A stretch of DNA of 20,811 nucleotides from Bacteroidota bacterium (GTDB lineage: Bacteria > Bacteroidota > Bacteroidia > UBA7662), in NCBI GenBank assembly GCA_016868485.1, contig VGGT01000008.1, positions 1 through 20,811 on the forward strand. The letters are read 5' to 3'. The notes beneath the pieces were generated by a model. That model had not been told where the DNA came from, made no database searches, and was given only the letters and a program-made list of their open reading frames with translations. Every line of letters begins with the position of its first letter. The first letter of the stretch is position 1. Positions 14,417 through 20,811 of this stretch are shown one piece after another. Made by a program: the position numbers and the translations under genes.

Positions 14417-15252
14417 CAAGAAATATTGGCGTTATAACTCTTAGAAATACTGGTCGGGCCCGAAACGGACCCTTTCATGCGCATTTCGCCCAATCGATCG
14501 CGTCGAAAACATACTTCCTCGTACTTCTCTGAGTAGTCCTTTCTCAAAGTTCCCAATAAACGGTCCCAAAACAAAAAATAGAGCGAGTAATTTCCGGTGA
14601 AATACTGATGATGCTGGTTGTGGTTGACGGAGGTATTGACCCATCGTCCCCATTTGCTGTCCGAAAAACCGCGGGGGTAAAGTTCAAAGCCGAGATGGCC
14701 ATAGACGTTGTAGGCAATCATGGCCAAAAAGAACAAAATGATGTGGGTGAAGTGTACGGGAATCGTGAACAAAAATAAGGGCAAAATGCCGAATTCAAGT
14801 AGGGCTTCGAAAGGATGAAAAGAATAGGCAGCCCAAGGCGAAGGATTGGTTGACCTGTGATGAACCTTATGCACATGCTTGTATAGAAATGGTGTGTGCA
14901 TCAACCTGTGGATCAAGTAAAAATAAGCATCATGAACAACAAACAAGGCGGGAAACAGCCCGAAATAATAAAACCAACCCCGGTCTGAAATATGGGGATA
15001 CAGAGTGGTTAATGGACGAATGTAGGGATGGTACAACAATAAGACACCCATGACCGCAAACATGGAAATTGTAAGTGCCGAATAAAAGAACTCGCGCAAG
15101 TATTCAGAATTTTTGGGGAACTTATTTTGAATTTTCTTGTATGCCCAGGCACGACCTTTCCAGACGTAGAAAATCAAAAAAAGACTGCCTGCGAATATCA
15201 GATAGCGTCCGCCTATGCGCATGATGACAAATGGAAACACCGACCAATCCAT
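14416..15252 (-). CDS. Fatty acid hydroxylase / sterol desaturase superfamily protein
   Basis: This 278-residue membrane protein belongs to the di-iron hydroxylase superfamily that oxidises lipids with oxygen. The full histidine set is present: HRLMH (residues 115-119, HX3H), HKVHH (128-132, HX2HH), His146, His186 in GHLGFE, and HNQHH (211-215, HX2HH), followed by FTGNYSLYFLFWDRLLGT. Hydrophobic helices surround the motifs (about 5-30, 55-75, 95-115, 155-185). The loop after the second box (HRSTNPSPWAAYSFHPFEA) resembles C5-sterol-desaturase-type members more than alkylglycerol monooxygenase. The start ATG at 15252 is preceded by a TATTTTTG box 3 nt away; an in-frame TTG at 15258 is inside that box. 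It is the first gene of an operon with the TMEM164-like and TerC-family genes and is divergent from accA. The lipid substrate is unknown. Confidence 0.88.
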   Translation of the reverse strand: MDWSVFPFVIMRIGGRYLIFAGSLFLIFYVWKGRAWAYKKIQNKFPKNSEYLREFFYSALTISMFAVMGVLLLYHPYIRPLTTLYPHISDRGWFYYFGLFPALFVVHDAYFYLIHRLMHTPFLYKHVHKVHHRSTNPSPWAAYSFHPFEALLEFGILPLFLFTIPVHFTHIILFFLAMIAYNVYGHLGFELYPRGFSDSKWGRWVNTSVNHNQHHQYFTGNYSLYFLFWDRLLGTLRKDYSEKYEEVCFRRDRLGEMRMKGSVSGPTSISKSYNANIS

Positions 15253-15255
15253 GCA

Positions 15256-15286
15256 CAAAAATAGAGTTTATGGAGTTTAGACCAAC
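15256..15286 (-). promoter_or_regulatory. Promoter for the hydroxylase-TMEM164-terC operon
   Basis: On the minus strand GTTG (15286-15283), 19 bp, then TATTTTTG (15263-15256) match TTTG-N19-TAnnTTTG with one mismatch. Only three bases lie between the box and the ATG at 15252, so the mRNA should have essentially no leader. Confidence 0.6.
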
Positions 15287-15314
15287 TAAAGGTCCAAAAA
15301 AGTAAGTTGATCCT

Positions 15315-15322
15315 TATTTTTG
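15315..15322 (+). promoter_or_regulatory. TAnnTTTG promoter box for accA
   Basis: TATTTTTG is an exact -7 consensus match, six bases before the accA ATG at 15329. No TTTG at the usual -33 spacing is seen. It is the mirror of the divergent operon's box within the same 76-bp intergenic region. Confidence 0.55.
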
Positions 15323-15328
15323 CGTCCC

Positions 15329-16285
15329 ATGCATTTTCTAGAATTTGAAAAACCCATTCAGGAACTCCACGAAGAGTTGCAGCGCTTAAAAGGCATTCAT
15401 GCCAAGGGCAAAACCGATCTTTCTACGGCCATTAAAGAACTCGAGGATCAATTTATGGCCGAACGAAATGCGCTGTACGGCAAACTTTCAGGTTGGCAAA
15501 GGGTCCAGGTTTCTCGTCACCCCGATCGACCCTACACCCTTTTTTACGCGGAGAACACCTGCACCGACTTCTTGGAAATTTATGGGGATCGATCATTTCG
15601 CGACGACAAAGCCATTGTAGGTGGTTTCGCACGGCTTGATGGCAAAACCGTGATGATCATTGGGCACCAAAAGGGAATCAACACCAAAATGAGACAATAT
15701 CGAAATTTTGGTATGGCCAATCCTGAGGGTTATCGGAAGGCGCTCAGGCTGATGAAAATGGCTGAAAAATTCGGCAAACCCATCATCACCTTTATCGACA
15801 CCCCCGGTGCTTTTCCCGGCTTAGAAGCCGAAGAACGTGGTCAGGCAGAAGCCATTGCGCGAAACATCCAGGAAATGATGCGGTTAAAAGTTCCCGTTAT
15901 TTGTCTCATCGTTGGCGAGGGCGCTTCGGGAGGAGCCATTGGAATTGGCGTTGGAAATAAGGTATTTATGCTGGAGAATACATGGTATTCGGTCATTTCA
16001 CCCGAATCGTGCAGTTCTATTCTTTGGCGCAGCTGGGATCACAAAGAACAGGCGGCTGAGGCGCTGCAACTGACGGCTGAAAAAATGCTGGGGCACGGAC
16101 TGATCGACGGTATTATTCCGGAACCAGGAGGTGGAGCGCATAATGATCCAAAGGCCATGGCCGATACTCTGCGCAAACACCTCATTTCGACCCTGGCAGG
16201 GTTTGACGGCTGGACACCCGCGCAATTGGTGGCCGACCGAATTGAAAAGTTCTCCTCGATGGGTGTTTTTCAGTCCATCCAATAG
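15329..16285 (+). CDS. accA: Acetyl-CoA carboxylase carboxyltransferase subunit alpha
   Basis: AccA and AccD form the carboxyltransferase that moves the carboxyl group from biotin to acetyl-CoA, making malonyl-CoA for fatty acid synthesis. The 318-residue product has the classic start FLEFEKPIQELHEEL, then LSGWQRVQVSRHPDRPYTLFY, the EIYGDRSFRDDKAIVGGFARLDG block, GHQKGINTKMRQYRNFGMANPEGYRKALRLM, FIDTPGAFPGLEAEERGQ, and the oxyanion-hole segment GEGASGGAIGIGVG, ending with the WYSVISPESCSSILWR region. The ATG at 15329 is chosen over an in-frame TTG at 15320 because it gives the family N-terminus and the TTG lies inside the promoter box. It is transcribed alone and is divergent from the lipid-hydroxylase operon; the stop lies 46 bp from that of the convergent lipoprotein gene. 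Confidence 0.98.
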   Translation: MHFLEFEKPIQELHEELQRLKGIHAKGKTDLSTAIKELEDQFMAERNALYGKLSGWQRVQVSRHPDRPYTLFYAENTCTDFLEIYGDRSFRDDKAIVGGFARLDGKTVMIIGHQKGINTKMRQYRNFGMANPEGYRKALRLMKMAEKFGKPIITFIDTPGAFPGLEAEERGQAEAIARNIQEMMRLKVPVICLIVGEGASGGAIGIGVGNKVFMLENTWYSVISPESCSSILWRSWDHKEQAAEALQLTAEKMLGHGLIDGIIPEPGGGAHNDPKAMADTLRKHLISTLAGFDGWTPAQLVADRIEKFSSMGVFQSIQ

Positions 16286-16331
16286 GGATTGTTCTGGGAA
16301 TGGGCGGCAAAATCGAGCATCTTAATGCATG

Positions 16332-17630
16332 TTAATAAGGACATGCGAAACGGATAGAATCGGGCAGCTGACACTCGATGCGTCCACCAACATCAGGATT
16401 CCAAATGTAGCCGCTTGTGCCGTTCCATCCAACCAGCCTACTGAATTGTGTATCGAAGTGCAGATCCGAAACCTCATCCTGAAATCGTCGCTGCCACGCC
16501 CCGTTTTGAACGTCCAATGCAGGTTGGAAATTCCAAATACCGCTAACCCCTGCCAGCCAAAATCCATCACGTCCGGGAACAATGGCTTTAAACCGATGCT
16601 CTATATTGTTTGGTGACTCTTCTTGCAGTTGTTGAGCGGACAGTTGATACCGCCAAAGCCTCCCTATACCCGTATTTTGTTGCTCAATCAACAACACCCA
16701 GGCATCGTTCGCGATGCGCGCTGCCCCCAAAATATTCCCACCCACAGTAAATTCCCTCAAGATTCCTTGAAAATCCGCGTGGTAAATTCTGATCCGGCGT
16801 ATGGAGGAAGGAGGACGGGCGCGAAGTTCCACCAATAACTGTTCTTGCTCCCGGCAATTGAATACGGGAACAAAGTCGGCAGGGATAAGAAATTGCCCTC
16901 CCAATGCCCCTGAGTGCGAAAAGCGCAGAATATCCCCGAGTCCGCGGGATGCATAAATACCTTGCTCGCTACTGCTCAAAAACGTAAAAGGCGACTGACC
17001 GGGATCGAATGCAGTGTTATAAACAGGCCTCGTTAAACCTGAATCGAGATGAAATCGCCACAGAGTCGCGGATGTTCGTCCCCGCAACCAAACCTCCCGT
17101 AATCCGGGAGCAGAAGTCGCTTGAATCAGGTCAAAAGCCAGGTGCGATTCAAGCGGTGCCATGATCCCTTGTGAATCGCATCGTTGAACAGCAGCCAGCG
17201 TTCCCGATCGTGTAAACCACACCACCCCATTAAATGGGCGTGGAACGGGCCGGATATGAAGCGGCATAAATAATGAACGGGTCTGATCGCCAGAAAAGGC
17301 CTGTAAAACCAACTGAAACTGACCCGAAGGCAACATCGAATCGGTTAACGCCAAAGTCCATGCTAATGTCGTGTCTTGGTTCGAAAGAAAGCGAACGATT
17401 GGCGGAAGAAGCGCAACACCATCTTGCCTTTGCACACGGAGTACGGCGCGGTTGAGTACTTGATCGGAACGTATTCGAACCTGAAAAGAAACCGTATCAG
17501 GAATCTGTACATCAAATGCACCCAAAGCAGACAGAAGTTCAATGCTGGGAGGTGATGTGGATTGACGATCCTGTTGACAAGCAGCTAAGAGAAACATTCC
17601 CCAAAACAGGGCAAAGTGCATGTATTTCAT
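16332..17630 (-). CDS. Uncharacterised lipoprotein, probable Ig-like plus beta-propeller
   Basis: I do not recognise this 432-residue protein. The N-terminus is a lipoprotein signal peptide: MKYMHFALFWGMFLLAAC, with lipobox LAAC and Cys18. Residues of about 25-125 (IPDTVSFQVRIRSDQVLNRAVLRVQ and following) look like an Ig-like beta domain. The rest has short, Trp-rich, loosely repeated segments such as REVWLRGRTSATLWRFH, EQGIYASRGLGDILRFS, DAWVLLIEQQNTGIGRLWRY, DGFWLAGVSGIWNF and SRLVGWNGTSGYIWN, spaced about 40-60 residues apart, which suggests a beta-propeller. Upstream in-frame ATGs exist at 17645 and as far as 18023, but a longer reading would run antisense through ligA and bury the signal peptide, so 17630 is used. 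It is divergent from ligA and convergent with accA. A cell-surface role is likely; the specific function is unknown. Confidence 0.75.
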   Translation of the reverse strand: MKYMHFALFWGMFLLAACQQDRQSTSPPSIELLSALGAFDVQIPDTVSFQVRIRSDQVLNRAVLRVQRQDGVALLPPIVRFLSNQDTTLAWTLALTDSMLPSGQFQLVLQAFSGDQTRSLFMPLHIRPVPRPFNGVVWFTRSGTLAAVQRCDSQGIMAPLESHLAFDLIQATSAPGLREVWLRGRTSATLWRFHLDSGLTRPVYNTAFDPGQSPFTFLSSSEQGIYASRGLGDILRFSHSGALGGQFLIPADFVPVFNCREQEQLLVELRARPPSSIRRIRIYHADFQGILREFTVGGNILGAARIANDAWVLLIEQQNTGIGRLWRYQLSAQQLQEESPNNIEHRFKAIVPGRDGFWLAGVSGIWNFQPALDVQNGAWQRRFQDEVSDLHFDTQFSRLVGWNGTSGYIWNPDVGGRIECQLPDSIRFACPY

Positions 17631-17720
17631 GCCCCAACATTTCATGAGGCTGTACAAGTTTTTCGGTTCCATCCGCTGACTTAATGGGAACAAATTACGA
17701 TATTGGAGGGTTATTTTCCA

Positions 17721-19727
17721 ATGAACGAGGAACAAGCCCTGCATCGGATTCTCGCGCTCACGCGAGAACTCAACGACCACAATTACCGATATTATGTGCT
17801 CGATCGACCCATCATCAGTGATCAGCAATTCGACCACCTCCTCTCCGAGCTCACAGGACTTGAACATGGCTGGCCTCACCACACCCAGCCTGATTCGCCA
17901 ACCCGTCGTGTTGGCGGTGAGCCCCTTGAAGGATTTGAAAGCGCGAACCACGCTACACCCATGCTGTCGCTGGGCAACACTTATTCTGAATCCGAATTGC
18001 GTGACTTCGATCAAAGGGTACAAAAATTGCTGGGCAGAACCACCCCATACCTTGCGGAACTCAAGATTGATGGCGTAGCGATTTCTTTAACCTATGAAAA
18101 TGGCGAACTTGTACAAGCCATCACCCGAGGCGACGGCAACAGAGGTGATGTGGTTACGGCCAACATACGAGCGATCCCCAGTATTCCCATCCAACTGAGG
18201 GGCAATGACTGGCCGGCAAAAATGGAAGTGCGCGGAGAAGTATTCATCCGAAGACCAAAATTCGAAGAATTAAATCGAAGGCGCCTCGAAAACGGTGAAG
18301 AGGCCTATGCCAACCCAAGGAATTTTGCATCTGGGAGTCTAAAATTATTGGATGCCATGGAGGTGAAAAGGCGCGGGCTTGATGCTTATTTCTACGCATG
18401 GAATCAAGAAAAATCCACCCTCGGCGATCAAGAAGAGATGCTGAACAATGCAATAAACTGGGGATTTCCGGTCTGTAGCCACAACAGTGGTGCGGGCAAT
18501 CTCGAACTGATCTTTAGGTTCATCCATTCATGGCAAACGAAACGGGAATCGCTTGATTTCGATATCGATGGAATTGTGGTGAAAGTAAATAGCTATGCTG
18601 ATCGAGAAGAATTAGGCCATACCGCTAAAGCACCGCGTTGGGCCATAGCCTACAAATACAAAACCCAAGCGGCCTCCACGCATCTGATCTCGGTGGATTT
18701 TCAAGTGGGCCGCACAGGTGCGGTTACCCCCGTAGCCAATTTAGCACCGGTATGGCTGGGCGGCACCACGGTGAAAAGAGCATCGCTCTACAATGAAGGC
18801 GAAATTGAACGACTGGGACTTCGACTAAACGACCGGGTTTGGGTCGAAAAGGGGGGCGAAATTATCCCTAAAATAACCGGAATCGACACATCTACCGGTG
18901 AACGGGGCCGTGAAGCGATTCATTTCCCTCAGACTTGTCCGAGTTGCGCGGCTCCGCTACAGAGATTGGAAGCACTTCATTATTGCTTCAATTCAAAAAA
19001 TTGCCCGCCCCAGCAGTTGGGCCTCTTAGAGCATTTTGTGGCCAGAAAAGCCATGGATTTGAACAGTTTAGGAAAAGAAACACTCGAATTACTCTGGCAG
19101 CAGGGACTCGTTCGCAAGCCTGCAGACCTTTATGATTTGCAACATGATGCGCTAAGCACGCTGGAGCGCATGGGCAAAAAGTCGGCACAGCTTATTTTAG
19201 ACGGTCTATCCGCTTCCCGATCAGTACCCTATCAGCGGGTCTTGTTCGCCTTAGGAATACGTCATGTCGGCGAAACCATCGCCAAAAATCTAGCCAAGCA
19301 CTTCAACAGCATTGATTTATTGGCGTCGGCAAGCCTGCAGGACTTAACATCCGTGCATGATATCGGGGAGAAAATTGCCGAACAAGTGGTGAGCTGGTTT
19401 TCCGACTCAGAAAATATGCTTCAGATAGAACGTCTGAAGCGTTCTGGACTTCAATTCAGCGCTGTTTCAGAAAATGAACCGGATTCCAATCGCTCCCAAA
19501 AATTAATGGGGCTCTCTTTTGTGGTGAGTGGTGTCTTCGAACGACATGAACGGGAGGAACTAAAATCCCTTATCGAGCAACATGGTGGTCGGGTAGCATC
19601 CTCTTTAAGCAATAAGACCAATTACCTTCTATCTGGTAGCGATGCTGGACCCAGTAAATTGGAAAAGGCCAAGGCACTCAATGTGCCACTGCTTTCAGAA
19701 TCCGAATTTGAACAACTCATCGCATGA
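17721..19727 (+). CDS. ligA: NAD+-dependent DNA ligase
   Basis: LigA seals nicks in DNA in replication and repair, using NAD+. The 668-residue product has the Ia domain motif NYRYYVLDRPIISDQQFD (residues 21-38), the adenylated lysine Lys115 in ELKIDGVAISL (the same number as in E. coli), TRGDGNRGDVVTANIR, EVRGEVFI, FDIDGIVVKVN, and WAIAYKY. The OB fold follows, then the four-cysteine zinc finger (CPSC ... CFNSKNCPP), helix-hairpin-helix repeats (ALSTLERMGKKSAQ, RHVGETIAKNLAKHF, LTSVHDIGEKIAEQV) and a C-terminal BRCT domain (SFVVSGVFERHEREELKSLI). The in-frame TTG at 17703 is rejected in favour of the ATG at 17721, which gives the family N-terminus. The stop overlaps the start of the next gene by four bases (ATGA). 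Confidence 0.98.
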   Translation: MNEEQALHRILALTRELNDHNYRYYVLDRPIISDQQFDHLLSELTGLEHGWPHHTQPDSPTRRVGGEPLEGFESANHATPMLSLGNTYSESELRDFDQRVQKLLGRTTPYLAELKIDGVAISLTYENGELVQAITRGDGNRGDVVTANIRAIPSIPIQLRGNDWPAKMEVRGEVFIRRPKFEELNRRRLENGEEAYANPRNFASGSLKLLDAMEVKRRGLDAYFYAWNQEKSTLGDQEEMLNNAINWGFPVCSHNSGAGNLELIFRFIHSWQTKRESLDFDIDGIVVKVNSYADREELGHTAKAPRWAIAYKYKTQAASTHLISVDFQVGRTGAVTPVANLAPVWLGGTTVKRASLYNEGEIERLGLRLNDRVWVEKGGEIIPKITGIDTSTGERGREAIHFPQTCPSCAAPLQRLEALHYCFNSKNCPPQQLGLLEHFVARKAMDLNSLGKETLELLWQQGLVRKPADLYDLQHDALSTLERMGKKSAQLILDGLSASRSVPYQRVLFALGIRHVGETIAKNLAKHFNSIDLLASASLQDLTSVHDIGEKIAEQVVSWFSDSENMLQIERLKRSGLQFSAVSENEPDSNRSQKLMGLSFVVSGVFERHEREELKSLIEQHGGRVASSLSNKTNYLLSGSDAGPSKLEKAKALNVPLLSESEFEQLIA

Positions 19728-20230
19728 AGTACCCCGATTGGATTCGTCATTTTCTTTGGGTGCAAACCTACCGTTTGCAGACAAGGAAACCTGCGCTGGC
19801 TATTCAAAAGACCAACGCGTGGCTCATTTTTTTTGATGCGCGGGATCCGCATCAATTGCAGACTGCACAATTACTCAAAACCCAGATTTACCCCCGGGTT
19901 TGTCGATGCATTGCCTATGAACCCGGAAGGGTAGAGGACTGGTTTATTCCGATGTGGCAATCACAACTGGATCTGCGCTGGCAAGCACCCGCGAATGTGA
20001 AAGGCGTTGTTGTCGACAACCATTATGCCTACCTCATTCAGCTGGGTCCTGACCCACACCCAAGCATGAAATCACTCGAATTACTGGCACCCGTGACCTA
20101 CAGAGTGGCCATCAACCCGGTCAAGGAACTCCCCCACTATCAGCTGACCTGCCGGTGGACCGAAGCCTGTAGTGCGGCCGAGGCATCGCAAAGGATTGTC
20201 AAGTATATAGAAAAGTATATCCGTCTATGA
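19724..20230 (+). CDS. DUF6913-like protein between ligA and dapA
   Basis: The 168-residue product has no signal peptide or membrane segment. Its layout resembles the Bacteroidota family I recall as DUF6913: a basic N-terminal helix (IRHFLWVQTYRLQTRKPALAI), a first strand (AWLIFFDARDPHQLQTAQLLK), a middle with W and D-rich strands (DWFIPMWQSQLDLRW, VKGVVVDNHYAYLIQLG), then LELLAPVTYRVAINPV, and a C-terminal helix ending KYIEKYIRL. It overlaps ligA by four bases on the left and dapA by four bases on the right, so the three genes are translationally coupled. Members of this family are uncharacterised, and I cannot propose a function beyond the link to neighbours. Confidence 0.8.
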   Translation: MKYPDWIRHFLWVQTYRLQTRKPALAIQKTNAWLIFFDARDPHQLQTAQLLKTQIYPRVCRCIAYEPGRVEDWFIPMWQSQLDLRWQAPANVKGVVVDNHYAYLIQLGPDPHPSMKSLELLAPVTYRVAINPVKELPHYQLTCRWTEACSAAEASQRIVKYIEKYIRL

Positions 20231-20811
20231 AATTCAACTTAACAGGATCGGGCGTTGCCCTGATCACACCATTTGACAGCCAAGGGAACGTAGAACATCG
20301 CGCGCTCCAAACAATGGTCGATTTTATGGTGGATGGCGGCATCGATTTTATCGTTGCCCTTGGCACAACAGCTGAAACCCCCGCGCTCAGCAAAAATGAT
20401 CGTGAGGCTGTTCTCGATACCATTCGAGGCCGTTTGAATGGCCGCATTCCGCTTGTTTTGGGTATGGGTGGAAATGATACCCATGAGCTTTTGGAGCACA
20501 TCAAGTCATTTGACTTAACCGGTGTGGATGCACTCTTGTCGGTTACACCCTACTACAACCGCCCATCCCAAGAGGGACTCTATCGCCACTATGCCCAAGT
20601 TGCCAACGCGACAGACCTGCCCATCATTCTTTATAATGTACCATTCAGGACTGGGTGTAATTTAAACGCTGAAACCACACTCCGCCTGGCCCACGATTTC
20701 CCGAATATAGTGGGAACAAAAGAAGCATCAGGCGATTTTGGACAAATTGCAGACATTCTGTGCCATCGCCCTGCCGGCTTTAAAGTCTATTCGGGCGATG
20801 ATTTGCTCAGC
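20227..20811 (+). CDS. dapA: 4-hydroxy-tetrahydrodipicolinate synthase, 5' part
   Basis: DapA condenses pyruvate with aspartate semialdehyde in the first committed step of diaminopimelate and lysine synthesis; its product is the substrate of DapB. The 195 visible residues run off the right edge of the window and include the GVALITPF start, VALGTTAETPAL (Thr47, Thr48), TPYYNRPSQEGLYRHY, YNVPFRTG (Tyr136 and Arg141) and the Schiff-base Lys165 in GTKEASGD, equivalent to E. coli Lys161. The Ala in GTTAE in place of the usual Gly is common in this phylum. The ATG overlaps the stop of the DUF6913-like gene by four bases. About one third of the protein is missing from the window. Confidence 0.97.
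   Translation, partial: MKFNLTGSGVALITPFDSQGNVEHRALQTMVDFMVDGGIDFIVALGTTAETPALSKNDREAVLDTIRGRLNGRIPLVLGMGGNDTHELLEHIKSFDLTGVDALLSVTPYYNRPSQEGLYRHYAQVANATDLPIILYNVPFRTGCNLNAETTLRLAHDFPNIVGTKEASGDFGQIADILCHRPAGFKVYSGDDLLS

Noticed and set aside
14416..15252. Assignment of the hydroxylase as an alkylglycerol monooxygenase
   Set aside because: The histidine boxes alone do not discriminate, and the loop after the second box looks more like sterol C5-desaturase-type members.
16327..16346. GCATGT...ACATGC hairpin between accA and the lipoprotein gene as terminator
   Set aside because: The stem is only 6 bp, it has no T-run on either side, and it overlaps the lipoprotein stop codon.
17631..18023. 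Long N-terminal extension of the unknown lipoprotein gene
   Set aside because: It runs antisense through ligA and would place the signal peptide in the middle of the protein.

Overview
This window is a stretch of ordinary chromosome from a member of the Bacteroidota, most likely a flavobacterial or cryomorphacean-type lineage. I infer this from gene content (DUF5683 after parAB, ligA-DUF6913-dapA, OmpA C-terminal proteins with a carboxypeptidase-like repeat), from the lack of Shine-Dalgarno sequences, and from several close matches to the Bacteroidota promoter box TAnnTTTG. No phage, insertion sequence, CRISPR array or plasmid gene is visible. Genes are tightly packed; the longest gap without a gene is 549-737.

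Layout. (1) 1-548: 3' end of an OmpA-like envelope protein, then an imperfect 32-bp tandem repeat (568-720). (2) 738-2331, minus: a dolichol-phosphate-mannose-synthase-like glycosyltransferase followed by kdsA. (3) 2399-3430, plus: ruvB, divergent from the glycosyltransferase and convergent with dapB. (4) 3434-6477, minus: operon parA-parB-DUF5683-dapB, with junctions of 1 nt, a 4-nt overlap and 14 nt. (5) 6519-9581, plus: an oligopeptide-binding-type lipoprotein and a MATE efflux pump. (6) tRNA-Ser(UGA) with a strong hairpin terminator. (7) 9872-12786, minus: katG and a nitroreductase, 2 nt apart. (8) tRNA-Thr(CGU), minus, with a textbook Bacteroidota promoter. (9) 12979-15252, minus: fatty acid hydroxylase/sterol desaturase, a TMEM164/YwaF-type membrane protein and a TerC-family protein. 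(10) accA, plus, divergent from that operon. (11) an uncharacterised lipoprotein, minus. (12) ligA, a DUF6913-like gene and the 5' part of dapA, plus, joined by 4-nt overlaps.

Functionally the window holds cell-envelope genes (OmpA, kdsA, glycosyltransferase, DUF5683), two lysine/diaminopimelate enzymes in separate operons (dapB, dapA), DNA maintenance (ruvB, parAB, ligA), fatty acid and lipid enzymes (accA, hydroxylase, TMEM164-like), and oxidative defence (katG, nitroreductase).

I did not find a convincing undescribed multi-gene system. The observations most worth checking are the 32-bp tandem array, the promoter boxes that sit 3-7 nt from start codons (suggesting leaderless mRNAs), and the translationally coupled hydroxylase/TMEM164-like pair. 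All family assignments are by reading motifs and from memory; no searches were run.
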